NCBI RefSeq assembly: GCF_000384215.1
Contig: NZ_KB913032.1
Location: 7,649,605 to 7,713,604 of the forward strand
Source: Amycolatopsis alba DSM 44262
GTDB taxonomy: Bacteria > Actinomycetota > Actinomycetes > Mycobacteriales > Pseudonocardiaceae
Direction: 5' to 3'
DNA length: 64,000 bases
Of this stretch, positions 1 to 8,717 are shown piece by piece; position 1 is the first letter of the stretch, and each line of letters opens with the position of its first letter. The notes below the pieces were generated by a model. That model saw nothing but the letters and a program-made list of their open reading frames with translations, made no database searches and was not told the DNA's origin. Made by a program: the position numbers and the translations under genes.

Positions 1-35
1 TCGGCGGCGGCGTCGACGCGTGCGCCGGTGGTCAC
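1..35 (-). CDS. Start of a gene running off the left edge
   Basis: The stop TGA of the AT-ACP gene (32-34) overlaps a GTG at 35-33 in a GTGA arrangement, the same coupling seen at other junctions of this operon. Reading leftward the frame is open (V-T-T-G-A-R-V-D and on) to the edge. Only 11 codons are visible, so the product is unknown. After an AT-ACP protein a ketosynthase-bearing PKS subunit would be a natural guess, but that is inference only. Confidence 0.35.
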   Translation of the reverse strand, partial: MTTGARVDAAA

Positions 36-1408
36 CGCGCGTCTCCTCGGGACGCGTCCGCGCGCGCGGAGAGGATGCCGTAGATCGCGTCGCTCACCGC
101 GCCGAGCGTCTCGTGCCGGGCTGGCTGGAGGTCGTCGGGAAGGTCCTCCAGGCCATACCGCGCCAACACGCGCACCAGCAACTCGGTGCGCTTCATCGAA
201 TCGACGCCAAGGTCGGCTTCGAGGTGCGCGTCCGGGGTGAGGACCTCCTCGGGGTACTCCATCGCGTCCGCGTAGATGGCGCGTACCTCGGCGAGGACCG
301 CCTCATGGGTGACGCCGTCCGCCTCCTGCCCGGATGGTGCCGGAAGCGCGTCGGGTGGGAGAGCCGGTTCGGCGTCGTGCTCCGGAGACGACGTCGGGCC
401 GGATGTGGTGTGCTCGGCCGTGTCCGGGCGTGCCGCGAGGAACGCGACCGCCTCCGCTAATTGCCGCTCCACGGCGTCGCCTCCGAAAGCGAACGTCGTC
501 ACCTCTGGGAAGGCGGCGCGGACAGCCCCGGTGAGCGTGCCGCCGGCACCGACTTCCACGAAGACCCCCGCCCCCGCACGGCGCAGCAGGCCGACGGCCG
601 GGCCGAAGGGCACCGGGGCGAGCAGGTGCAGCCCGAGCAGACGCGGCAGGTCGTCCCCGTCGCGGTAGTACCGGCCGAGGATCGGAGAGTAGACCGGCGA
701 GATGAACGGGGCGCGCGGGTAGTCGAGGATCGCGGCGACGAGCGCGCTGCTCGCGGCGGACACCGCCGGACTGTGGAACGCCACTGGCGCGTACAGGCGG
801 GCGGCGCTGATGCCGAGGGCGCTGGCGACCGCCTCGATCGTGCCCAATGTCGCCGTCGGGCCGGAAACCACACACTGGTGAGGCCCGTTGTCGACGGCGA
901 CCGCGACGCGGTCGTCGCCGGCCAGCCGCACGATCGCGGCCGCCGTGTCGACGGTGCACGACAGTGACGTCATGCCTCCCGCGACACCGCCTTCGTCGTC
1001 CTGTGCCACCGCGATCACCCGGTGGCAGACGATCCGCGCGGCGTCGGTGAGTTCGAGGGCGCCGCCGCACGTCAGCGCGGCGATTTCGCCAAGGCTGTGC
1101 CCCACCAGCACGTCCGGCGTGGCTCCCCGCGCGCGCAGCATGCGGTGGACGCTCACCGAAGACGCGAACACGGCCAGTTGCAGGATCGCCGCATCCGCCC
1201 GGAACAGCTCCGCGGGGTCGGGCGGGTCCGGTCGGAACACCTGGTCGATCACGCTGGTGCGCAACAGATCCTGGGCCGCTTCGTCGACGATGTCGAACGT
1301 CTCGCGGACCGGCTCGTCACCCCGCCGGTACTCGGCCGCCAGGAATCCTTGACGGTATCCGCCTTGGCCGGGGAACAGCCCGACCGAGGTCTCCACATCG
1401 AGAGGCAC
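32..1408 (-). CDS. Acyltransferase-acyl carrier protein (AT-ACP) didomain protein
   Basis: About 458 aa. Residues 8-320 are a PKS/FAS-type acyltransferase: FPGQGG near the start, nucleophile motif GHSLGE (Ser105) and a malonyl-type APVAFHSPAV segment. After a Pro/Glu-rich linker an ACP follows, with DLGVDSMKR (phosphopantetheine Ser404). This ACP motif resembles those of polyunsaturated fatty acid and enediyne-type iterative synthases (LGIDSIKR) more than modular PKS ACPs. I chose the GTG at 1408 because GGAGGG lies 6 nt upstream; a GTG at 1426 overlapping the preceding stop (GTGA) is the alternative. It probably loads and carries malonyl units for a synthase partly beyond the edge. Confidence 0.85.
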   Translation of the reverse strand: MPLDVETSVGLFPGQGGYRQGFLAAEYRRGDEPVRETFDIVDEAAQDLLRTSVIDQVFRPDPPDPAELFRADAAILQLAVFASSVSVHRMLRARGATPDVLVGHSLGEIAALTCGGALELTDAARIVCHRVIAVAQDDEGGVAGGMTSLSCTVDTAAAIVRLAGDDRVAVAVDNGPHQCVVSGPTATLGTIEAVASALGISAARLYAPVAFHSPAVSAASSALVAAILDYPRAPFISPVYSPILGRYYRDGDDLPRLLGLHLLAPVPFGPAVGLLRRAGAGVFVEVGAGGTLTGAVRAAFPEVTTFAFGGDAVERQLAEAVAFLAARPDTAEHTTSGPTSSPEHDAEPALPPDALPAPSGQEADGVTHEAVLAEVRAIYADAMEYPEEVLTPDAHLEADLGVDSMKRTELLVRVLARYGLEDLPDDLQPARHETLGAVSDAIYGILSARADASRGDAR

Positions 1409-1422
1409 GGCGAACCCTCCAG

Positions 1423-3168
1423 TCACAGGTGTTCCGCCGGGACGGCGGGCTTGCCGCCCCGGTCCAGTCGATGACACTTCAGCGCTCGGAGTACGTCGTC
1501 GCCGAGGTCGATCACTTCCGGCGGCCTGCCGGGCCGGGCCACCGCGCACGCGTGCGTGACCAGACCGGCGGCAACACGCACCAGCACCCCGTCGCGCACC
1601 ACGAAGTACTCGATCCGCGCGTCGTAAGCTCGCCGGCGGTACACGTCCTTCACGCCGTAACGGACGTACAGTGTCTCGTCCGCCGTCGCGACCGGGCCGA
1701 GCCGCAGGCGCAACGAAGTAATCGGGTAGTACAGCGACTTTCGGGCGTCCTCGGCGACCGGGACCACCCGGTCGAACCGGAACCTGTCGTCGGTGTCACG
1801 CCAGATCTCGACCAGCCCGTAGTGCGAGAGCCACTTCTTCTCCGAACACAGATATAACGGCACGCGCAAGGACCAGGTGAACGCTCGGGGACTGTCTGCG
1901 GCCAGTGCGTCCTCGGCGCTGCCGCCCTCCGGGACGACGATGTCGGCGCTGCCGGGCACACGATCCCGCAGGGCGGACACCTCCGCGACCGGGATCCCCG
2001 GCACAGCGGGCGCACGGTCCGCGCCCCGGCCATCCAGCCCCACGTGCACGACCTCGTAGGTGGCGTGCGACACCGGGGCCGGGCCATCCGGAGTAGTGAC
2101 CTCGACCTGTGCTGCGAGTCGCCCGTGTTCTCCGAACCGGACCCGCGCCACGGCGTTCTCGCCGGCCCGCACGAAACGCTTGATCACCAACGACGACGAC
2201 ACCACCCGCATCGACAGACGATGGTCGTGTCGCAGGACCTCCGGGGCGAATCCGTTCGCCGAGTGCCAGCCGACCAGCGCCTGCTCCCCGAGATCCGCGT
2301 GGCCGACCAAGTCGACCAGCGACTCGAAGTAGGTATGGGCGTTGCCGATCGCCAGGTCGACGGTGACATTCGCGTCCGGGTCGGACCGGTCCTCCCGCCG
2401 TGGCCGCTCGCACGCCCTGCCGTCGACCAGTTCCACGACCTCCCGGAGGACCTCGTCCGTACGGCTGAAGTGCGGCAGGTGCCCGGCGTGGTCGAGGAAC
2501 ACCGCGTGTGCGTCCGGGAGCGCTTCGGTGAGCCGTTGCGCTCCCCCGCCGGACTCCCCCGGGTCGCACAGAACGGTGACCGGCACCCCTACCGAGGCCA
2601 GCGGCAGACGGTGAACGTTCCCGACGAGTTCGACGATCGGTTCCGAACAGTCCCGCCAGAAATCGCCGAAGGGGATGTCCCCCATCACGCGCGGTTCGTC
2701 CTCGAGACCGGACGAGGCTCCGTCGGTCCCCGAGACCACCTGTCGCAATGTCGCGGACACCAGGTCCCGCACACGCTCGCGCTGATCGGATTCCGGTCCG
2801 TCGGGCGCACCGAGGAGCCCGGGCGCCAGCAGCACCGCCGCGCCAGTCGGCGGGTCGGGACTGGTCGCCAGGAGTTGGAGCAGGGCGTTGGCGCCGAACG
2901 AGTGGGCCACGATGAGGTCGGGCTCGACACCGAGCTCGTCGACAGCCCGCGCGATCCACCACGCGGGCGTGCCGAGGCGCCGCCACCCCACGTCGGTCGC
3001 CGACCTCCATGGCAGGTCGAAGGCGAACACCCGCCATGACGGGTCGAACCGCTCGCGCAGCGGCAGCCAGCTTCGCCACGTACCCGCCATGCCGTGCACG
3101 AGTGCGATCGTCGGACCGGTCGCCCCGGGGCTGAGGCTGCGCACGCGGGCGTCGAGGCTGTGGTTCAC
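1423..3168 (-). CDS. Alpha/beta-hydrolase fused to a C-terminal hotdog-like (thioesterase/dehydratase) region
   Basis: 581 aa from a GTG start with GAAGGG upstream. Residues 15-250 are an alpha/beta-hydrolase: oxyanion stretch HGMAGTW, nucleophile elbow AHSFGA (Ser89), and a catalytic-His candidate in DHAGHLPHF. From about residue 275 the sequence looks like one or two hotdog folds of the acyl-CoA thioesterase type (ESLVDLVGHADLG; later SHYGLVEIW and FDRVVPV). The likely job is hydrolysis or release of an acyl-ACP or acyl-CoA intermediate. It sits 48 nt after the flavoenzyme gene and is coupled to the AT-ACP gene. The hydrolase call is firm; the hotdog call is from pattern only and needs a profile search. 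Confidence 0.7.
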   Translation of the reverse strand: MNHSLDARVRSLSPGATGPTIALVHGMAGTWRSWLPLRERFDPSWRVFAFDLPWRSATDVGWRRLGTPAWWIARAVDELGVEPDLIVAHSFGANALLQLLATSPDPPTGAAVLLAPGLLGAPDGPESDQRERVRDLVSATLRQVVSGTDGASSGLEDEPRVMGDIPFGDFWRDCSEPIVELVGNVHRLPLASVGVPVTVLCDPGESGGGAQRLTEALPDAHAVFLDHAGHLPHFSRTDEVLREVVELVDGRACERPRREDRSDPDANVTVDLAIGNAHTYFESLVDLVGHADLGEQALVGWHSANGFAPEVLRHDHRLSMRVVSSSLVIKRFVRAGENAVARVRFGEHGRLAAQVEVTTPDGPAPVSHATYEVVHVGLDGRGADRAPAVPGIPVAEVSALRDRVPGSADIVVPEGGSAEDALAADSPRAFTWSLRVPLYLCSEKKWLSHYGLVEIWRDTDDRFRFDRVVPVAEDARKSLYYPITSLRLRLGPVATADETLYVRYGVKDVYRRRAYDARIEYFVVRDGVLVRVAAGLVTHACAVARPGRPPEVIDLGDDVLRALKCHRLDRGGKPAVPAEHL

Positions 3169-3216
3169 GCTGTAGTCGTCCCTTCGCGTCGTCGGACCGG
3201 TGCCGGGCGGGCCGGC

Positions 3217-5148
3217 TCAACCAGGCGGGCCTCCCTGCGATGGACTCGACGCGCGGTGACCGTTGCCCCGGATCCCCCGTGCCACGCCCAGCCGTTCACG
3301 GGCGGCTACGCCCACTTCGTCACCCCGGTAGAAATCCTGATAGTCCGGCTCGGCCAAGGGTGCGCGCAGTTCCGCGTTGGTGACCGCGAAACCGTCTACC
3401 AGCAACCCCGCCAGCGGCAGGATCTCCGCGCACAGCCGGTTCGCCACCTCCGGGACTTCGAGCACCTGCTCGGCGGTGAGCGCGTGGGAGGCGAGCAACC
3501 ACCCCGATTCCCTGCCGATCCAGGTGACGCCGAACATCGTCGCCAGCAAGGTCAGCCCCGATCTCGCGGTCTCCGACCCAGCACGGTCGATCTCCTCGGC
3601 GAAAAGCTCCATAGCGGTGGCGACACCGCGAGCCGTCGCCACGGCGAGCGCGGCGTCGGCGACCGCGTTCCACGCGTCCAAACCCGAACCCGAATCGCGC
3701 GCCGCCCTCATGAGCCGGGCCCTGGTCTCCGCATGCAGCGCGTCCGCCCGGAAGTCGAGCACGGCACGCAAGAAGAGCAAGTCGGTCAACGACCGCCCCG
3801 CGGGATCCGGCACCTCAGGAGTGGGTCCCGGTCTGCCGAGCATCCGGCCCGCCGCTGCCGCGAGGACCACCTGGTTGTCTCCCTCGGCCGGGATACCCGC
3901 CTGGACCAGGCCGACGTACTCGGCGATCCGGTTCACCCCGAACATCCCCGGTGCGCCGCAACGCTCCCGGCACATCTCGACCACATCCCGGGCGCTCCAG
4001 CCGACCAGCGCCTTCGTGATACCGACAAGAACCGTCAGCTCTGGGTCCTGCTCCTCCTGTGCGGCCACGAACCGCCGTTTGGCGTGGTTGGCCAGGAACG
4101 ACAGAGCGTAGGTCTCGGCCATCCCGCGGAACAGCGCCAGTTGATGGTTGCGGTAGGAGATGATCGCCACGCGCTTGCGGCCGACACCGGAGGTCGTCCG
4201 CCGCAGGCTGTAGCGCACGGTGATGTACAGCGCGGCGCGGGCGCACGCCGCCAGTCCCGAGGGGATGCCGACCCGGCCGGCGATCAGCGCGCTGGTCGCC
4301 AGGGCGAACCGCGTCGACTTGCCGGGCACGTCACTGACGAAGCGGCCGTCGTCGGTCACCGTCCCAGCGCGGCCGGAAAGCAGATGCCCGCGTGGCACTC
4401 GCACGTTATCGAACGCCGTCAGGCCGTTGTCCAGCGACAAAGTGGGCTTCTCCGGCAGCGGGACCACCCGCACACCAGGTCGCGATCCGCTCCGGTCCCC
4501 GAGCGGGACCAGAAACGGGAACACCCCGTGATCCTCGTCCGACACCACCAGCCGGGCGAGCACGACCGCGATCTTCGGCGTCGCGGCGGGCACGGTGTTC
4601 GGCATGAACTTCTGGGCCGCGTTCGTCGGCGTGTTGAGCACGAACTCGTCCGTCGCCGGGTCGTAGACCGCCTCGGTCTCCAGATGCGCCAGGTCGTTGC
4701 CGTGACCGAGCTCGGTCGCCAGGAACACACCCGTCGACCGCATCGAGGCAGCCTCCGACAGGATCGGGTCAAGGTCGGCACGACCACGCCCGTTCGCCGC
4801 CACTGTGCACATGAACAGGGTGTAGTGGATCAGCAGGATCGTGGAGGCGGTGCAGTCCGCCACCGCGGACCAGTCCAGCAGCGCCATGATCCTGGTGTGG
4901 TCGAGTGTGTGGCCGTCCCACACCGGGAACCGCTCACCGAGAAACCCTGCCCTCCGGTAGGCCAGCCCGGCCCGCTGAGCGTGGGTAAGCCCCTCCCGGG
5001 GCTCGAACAGCTTGTCCCGCAACGCTTCCTGCACAGCGCGGTGCACGGTGTCGTAGGACCGGTCGTAGATCGCGTCGACCAGTGCCCGGTGATCCGCGGG
5101 CGACCCCGCGGTGACGCGGATCCCGGCTTCCCCTGTCGTCGGCGTCAC
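3217..5148 (-). CDS. Acyl-CoA oxidase/dehydrogenase-like flavoprotein
   Basis: 643 aa from the GTG at 5148, which overlaps the ACP stop as GTGA. The layout matches long acyl-CoA oxidases (about 650 aa) rather than 380-aa dehydrogenases: helical N-terminus, beta domain with ATELGHGNDL and NTPTNAAQKFMP, then DNVRVPRGHLL, and a C-terminal flavin-binding helical half with CRERCGAPGMFGVNRI and EGDNQVVL. It should oxidise an acyl thioester to the alpha,beta-unsaturated form using FAD. Placed directly after a free ACP, it may act on the ACP-bound chain; that is inference. The long ORF on the opposite strand across this region is a shadow. Confidence 0.85.
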   Translation of the reverse strand: MTPTTGEAGIRVTAGSPADHRALVDAIYDRSYDTVHRAVQEALRDKLFEPREGLTHAQRAGLAYRRAGFLGERFPVWDGHTLDHTRIMALLDWSAVADCTASTILLIHYTLFMCTVAANGRGRADLDPILSEAASMRSTGVFLATELGHGNDLAHLETEAVYDPATDEFVLNTPTNAAQKFMPNTVPAATPKIAVVLARLVVSDEDHGVFPFLVPLGDRSGSRPGVRVVPLPEKPTLSLDNGLTAFDNVRVPRGHLLSGRAGTVTDDGRFVSDVPGKSTRFALATSALIAGRVGIPSGLAACARAALYITVRYSLRRTTSGVGRKRVAIISYRNHQLALFRGMAETYALSFLANHAKRRFVAAQEEQDPELTVLVGITKALVGWSARDVVEMCRERCGAPGMFGVNRIAEYVGLVQAGIPAEGDNQVVLAAAAGRMLGRPGPTPEVPDPAGRSLTDLLFLRAVLDFRADALHAETRARLMRAARDSGSGLDAWNAVADAALAVATARGVATAMELFAEEIDRAGSETARSGLTLLATMFGVTWIGRESGWLLASHALTAEQVLEVPEVANRLCAEILPLAGLLVDGFAVTNAELRAPLAEPDYQDFYRGDEVGVAARERLGVARGIRGNGHRASSPSQGGPPG

Positions 5149-5393
5149 GGCCGCGCCTGCCTTCCAGCGCCGTTCTCGTCCACTGCGGCGGCGGCCTCGG
5201 CCAGCGTCCGATCGAGATCGGTCGCCGGATCGATGTCGAGGCCGAACTCGTCCTCGAAGAGCACTGTCATCTCGACCAGCGAGAGAGAGTCGAGATCCAG
5301 TTGCGTGAAGGTGATACCCGGGTCGAGTTCCGACCTGGGCAGGTCGAAGTTGCTCACCAGCAGTTCGCAAATGCGGTGGTAGCTCGATGTCAC
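5145..5393 (-). CDS. Free-standing acyl carrier protein
   Basis: 82 aa from the GTG at 5393, preceded by GGGAGAGAGG. The attachment motif DLDSLSLVEM is clear (Ser36), with the usual helix I before and acidic helix III after (FEDEFGLDI). It is the first gene of the minus-strand operon and is coupled to the flavoenzyme by GTGA. It probably carries the substrate of that enzyme. An in-frame ATG much further upstream gives 31 extra basic residues that do not look like ACP. Confidence 0.85.
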   Translation of the reverse strand: MTSSYHRICELLVSNFDLPRSELDPGITFTQLDLDSLSLVEMTVLFEDEFGLDIDPATDLDRTLAEAAAAVDENGAGRQARP

Positions 5394-5705
5394 GCCTCTC
5401 TCCCGCCCGTCGGATTCGTCATGAACTCGTCGTTTCGGGGCACACCCTGTGTGGCCGCGTGCTCGCGACCGAGCGGTTTCGTTCATGTCCGCCCGTTTGG
5501 CCGAGCAGTGGGCGCCGTCTGCCTACCTGGTCCGTCGCGCGGACCTGTCGCCGGCTCAGGAAGCCGCCTCTTGTCCGGATTTCTTCCAGTCTCGCTGGAG
5601 ACACCGCGTTGGCTGTTCTGGTGGCGGAGGTCAGCACGTCGGCGACATCTGTGAGATCACAAGGGTCGTGGGTACTGCTGTCCTGGAGCCGGTAGCGTGC
5701 CCCAC
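5394..5705. other. Leader region of the ACP operon, no gene seen
   Basis: About 310 nt between the ACP start and the ACP pseudogene. No reading frame here has family features. It must hold the promoter of the minus-strand operon, but I cannot point to convincing -35/-10 boxes. Confidence 0.4.
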
Positions 5706-5911
5706 TCACAGCTTTCCGCCTGCGGCCAGGCCGCTCGCCTCGTCCTCCGCGAGCGGGACACCGAGCAACTCCGCGAGACGGCCGCTCAGTTCCACTTGAT
5801 CGAGCGAGTCCAAACCGAGCTTCCACTGTGACGTGGTCACTCACCTTGCACGGCTGCGCATCGAACTCAGCGACCAAGACATCAATTAACGACTCGGCGC
5901 ACTTTCGGCAT
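5706..5911 (-). pseudogene. Frameshifted acyl carrier protein remnant
   Basis: A good start (AAGGAG, 5 nt, ATG at 5911) leads into a frame that stops after nine codons. A second frame reads ESLIDVLVAEFDAQPC and VSDHVTVEA, ACP helix I. The third frame continues KLGLDSLDQVELSGRL then AELLGVPLAEDEA, which is the phosphopantetheine motif with helices II-III, ending at TGA 5706-5708. Joined, the three pieces make one ordinary ACP of about 70 aa, so two indels have broken it. A sequencing error is possible but two in 200 nt argues for decay. It was probably a paralogue of the intact ACP just downstream. Confidence 0.6.
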
Positions 5912-6211
5912 CCGGACTCCTTTCTCCCAACACCAAGTGACCGAGCGCTCGAAGGTTTCTTATCACTGATCTCGCGCTGTGAGCGGACAGCTCGACAGCG
6001 GTCCGCGCCGAGATCTGTCAGCGTGGCCCTGTGCGCCGCATAACTATACCCGGCCACCACAGGAGAGCGAGCGACGATTCCATAACACAAAAACACGCGT
6101 TGGATTCCGTGTTGCGGGACAGAACTTTGCACTCCTGTCTTCGAGGTTCATACTGTGCAACCCAGTGCGCAGCACAGACGAACTGAACAGATGAACGAAA
6201 GGCGCCCGACG
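5912..6211. other. Intergenic, nothing recognised
   Basis: About 300 nt between the ACP remnant and the next minus-strand ORF. It is less GC-rich than its surroundings. No gene, repeat or hairpin that I can support. Confidence 0.4.
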
Positions 6212-6778
6212 TTAGGCGACCGTCAGGACGCCCAACGTTCCCTCGGGCATTTCGCCGTAATCGGTGGCCAGCGAATACTTCGACAGGCTGGAGCCGTTCG
6301 GCCTGGTCCGGCCCGCCGCGCCGAAATGGGTCTTCACGGTGTCGCGGTTGATCGGCCCGGCGACCGCGGACGCGTTCTCAGCAAGGAAGGGCTGCTGATC
6401 CAGCCATTCGGAAGTTCGCCGTAGCGAGCCCAGGCCGCCCGCGGTAGTCGCCGGCCGTCGTAGTGATTCCAGGTGTTGAACGCGGCGAAGGACAGTACCG
6501 ATCCTGTGTCGCCTGTGTTCCGGGTCGACCGGGATCTGCTCGGTCACTCCGGTCGGGTCGGCCCCGCGCAAGCACAAGCGAATGTTCGCGATCGGCCGGT
6601 CGCGCAGGTCGAGGACGATCCGTTCCAGGCCGGCCCGAGTCGCCGGCGGGCACGCCGTCAGGATCAGCATGACCTGACCGTTGCCCTGACGTTCGTGCGC
6701 GAGCGCGAGGTCGACTTCCAACCACGCCGCCCACCGCATTCCTAGCTCGCCGCAGAGACAGCAGTAGTGGCGGTGCAT
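6212..6778 (-). CDS. Hypothetical protein with Cys/His-rich N-terminus
   Basis: 188 aa from the only in-frame ATG. Third codon positions are strongly G/C (about 17 of 19 in a stretch sampled near 6545-6600), so this frame looks coded. The N-terminus has HRHYCCLCGEL, and the open frame continues upstream of the ATG for about 22 codons with two more cysteines (HCLNGDLL, RRNCSFD) before a TGA. It may therefore be a 5'-truncated gene or start at a rare codon. The family is not recognised. A metal-binding N-terminus is possible from the Cys/His content only. Confidence 0.4.
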   Translation of the reverse strand: MHRHYCCLCGELGMRWAAWLEVDLALAHERQGNGQVMLILTACPPATRAGLERIVLDLRDRPIANIRLCLRGADPTGVTEQIPVDPEHRRHRIGTVLRRVQHLESLRRPATTAGGLGSLRRTSEWLDQQPFLAENASAVAGPINRDTVKTHFGAAGRTRPNGSSLSKYSLATDYGEMPEGTLGVLTVA

Positions 6779-7301
6779 CCACAGGGCAGGGTCGAACGAA
6801 CAGTTTCGCCTGCCGAAGTCGAGCAGATCTCCATTCAGGCAGTGCTCGTACCGTCACTCCGGGCGAACGGGCAGGCTCCAGGTCGGTGCAAGTATCTCTT
6901 CGCCTGATTGTCGAACTGGCGTTCTGCTCGTCACAAGTGTTACGGGTACACGGTCTGACCGCCAGTTGTGACGAGAGGTGATGATCGGCGCCACCGCTGC
7001 CCTCGGTTGCGGTGGCGTGCGGAGCGGTTCGGGGGTGGCGGGACACGAAGGGGTGGTTCGCGGCGACGGTCGGGTTTTGTCGCGGATTGGTCGTGTTTTA
7101 CTGAGATCGCAGTCGAGGTGCGCACCTCTTCGTCAGTTCGGTCCAGGCCCGTTGCCGGTGCGGACAGGGTCGGCGGTATCGCCTGGTCGCGGTGGCGTGG
7201 GTGTCCGTTTGTCCCGGGGTACGGGTCCGAGCCGATCCGTAGACGGCCGCAGCATCGTGGCATTCGTGCGGTGCTGTACGGCCAGACCAGGAGAGTGCCG
7301 G
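6779..7301. other. Divergent intergenic region
   Basis: About 520 nt between the minus-strand hypothetical gene and the plus-strand secreted protein. ORFs crossing it on both strands are arginine- and proline-rich shadows. It should hold the promoter of the glycine-rich protein; no boxes are clear enough to report. Confidence 0.35.
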
Positions 7302-8354
7302 ATGACTCAAGACACTGATTCCCCGCCGGTTCGCAGCTGTTCCGCCGGGCGGCGGTGGGCGCTGCTCGCCGTGGCTGCGGCGGTGACCACCGCCGGCGTC
7401 GTCGCCGTCCCGCCGACAGCTCGCGCCGTGGCCGGCCGGACCTACGACCGGCCCGGGCTATACATCTTCACTGTGCCTAACGGAGTCACGGCGCTCACCG
7501 TGCGCGTATGGGGTGGCGGAGGCGCCGGCGGCAACGGCGGGAATGGCTACGACCCAGGCATAGCCGTTCACTCTGAGCGAGCCGGCGGAGGTGGGGGCGG
7601 AGGGGGCGGCGGAGGCGGCTACCTCGAATGCGCGCTGACCGGGGTCACCCCCGGTCAGCGCTACATCGTGACCGTCGGCGCCCCCGGCGTGCGTAAGCTG
7701 GCCGACAGCATGCGGCAGCGCCTCCGCCTTGTCATCGGATTTCTCCAGTCCGGGAATATCAACTACGCCGTCGCCGGCCTCGTATCGATTCTGCCCAGTG
7801 GGCTTCCCGTTGCCCGAGAGGCTCTGAACCTCGTGCTGAGTGGCGATGTCGACGGTGCCGTCGTCCGGCTTATCGCGGTCGTCGAGCGCGGAGGGGACCT
7901 GGCGGGTGGAGGCAGCGCCGTGGTCGGTGCCGGTGACCCGGCCACCGCGGTCCGCGCCCCGGGTGGCGACTCCGCAACCGAGGGGGGCCAAGCTCAGAAG
8001 AAGACCGGCGGACCGGGCGGCCCCGGCGGAACCGGTGCCACTGCGCCGACGTGCACCGGTTCCGGCGATGCCACCGCGACTGTTCTCAACATGGTCTCCG
8101 GTGGCAACGGCAGCACGGGCGCAGACGGCACCGCCGGGTCTCGCGGCAACGGAGGCGCAGGCGGGACCGGCGGTACCGGCTTCAACGGCGTGGGCGGCGG
8201 AGGAGGCGGAGGCGGCGGAGCCGGCACGGCCGACAGCTTCGGCGGCAGGGGCGGAGCCGGGACCGACAAGGGTGGATATGGCGGCAACGGAGAGCGGTAT
8301 GCCCCTGCCAGCGGCGGTGCCGGATCCCCTGGGCGGGTAGCCCTCAGCTGGTAG
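7302..8354 (+). CDS. Secreted glycine-rich protein
   Basis: 350 aa from the ATG at 7302, preceded by AGGAGAG; the longer upstream frame lacks a ribosome site and family features. Residues 1-50 are a signal peptide: GRRWALLAVAAAV, hydrophobic stretch, then PTARAVAG with an A-x-A-like cleavage site. Next comes YIFTVPNGVTALTVRVWGGGGAGG, the opening of the glycine-rich domain found in secreted and tail-fibre-like proteins, with long Gly runs at about 90-105 and 285-335. A central segment (about 130-210) is not glycine-rich and looks helical. Function is unknown; a surface or matrix role is inferred. No link to the biosynthetic genes is visible. Confidence 0.75.
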   Translation: MTQDTDSPPVRSCSAGRRWALLAVAAAVTTAGVVAVPPTARAVAGRTYDRPGLYIFTVPNGVTALTVRVWGGGGAGGNGGNGYDPGIAVHSERAGGGGGGGGGGGGYLECALTGVTPGQRYIVTVGAPGVRKLADSMRQRLRLVIGFLQSGNINYAVAGLVSILPSGLPVAREALNLVLSGDVDGAVVRLIAVVERGGDLAGGGSAVVGAGDPATAVRAPGGDSATEGGQAQKKTGGPGGPGGTGATAPTCTGSGDATATVLNMVSGGNGSTGADGTAGSRGNGGAGGTGGTGFNGVGGGGGGGGGAGTADSFGGRGGAGTDKGGYGGNGERYAPASGGAGSPGRVALSW

Positions 8355-8717
8355 CCGCTCCCGTCCATACCCGGGTCGGCGGCGCCCGCCAGCATGCCGA
8401 CACCGCCGACCCCGGACACCGCCCGGCCTCGTCCCATGTCGACAATCACCTGTTTCTGATGCCAGTTATCACCTGATCACCACGTCGCGTCGCGACCGTG
8501 TTCGTTGTGGGATCGGGCGATCGGCGGGCTGCAGCCGAGGCGCCGCAAGCCGCTGCTGCAGCGACGGGTGGGCAGTGAGGACGTCATCTCGAACCGCGCG
8601 TGAGTCGCCCTGCGACGTCGAACGCGCACTGCTCGATGATCGCCCCTGGGAACCCCCTGCGCCGCATGGCGCTCCCGCTTCAGCATGTCTAGCGACCAGC
8701 CGCACCCGTCGATGCTG
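8355..8717. other. Region between convergent genes
   Basis: About 360 nt between the stop of the glycine-rich protein and that of the methyltransferase. No coding signature. A terminator is expected, but only a short palindrome near 8480 (GTCGCG/CGCGAC) is visible and its loop is too tight to call. Confidence 0.35.

Noticed and set aside
2044..3039. 331-aa open frame on the plus strand
   Set aside because: Antisense of the hydrolase-hotdog gene, no family features.
3094..5382. 762-aa open frame on the plus strand
   Set aside because: It is the antisense of the acyl-oxidase gene, Arg/Gln/Pro-rich with no motif; high-GC DNA keeps such shadow frames open.
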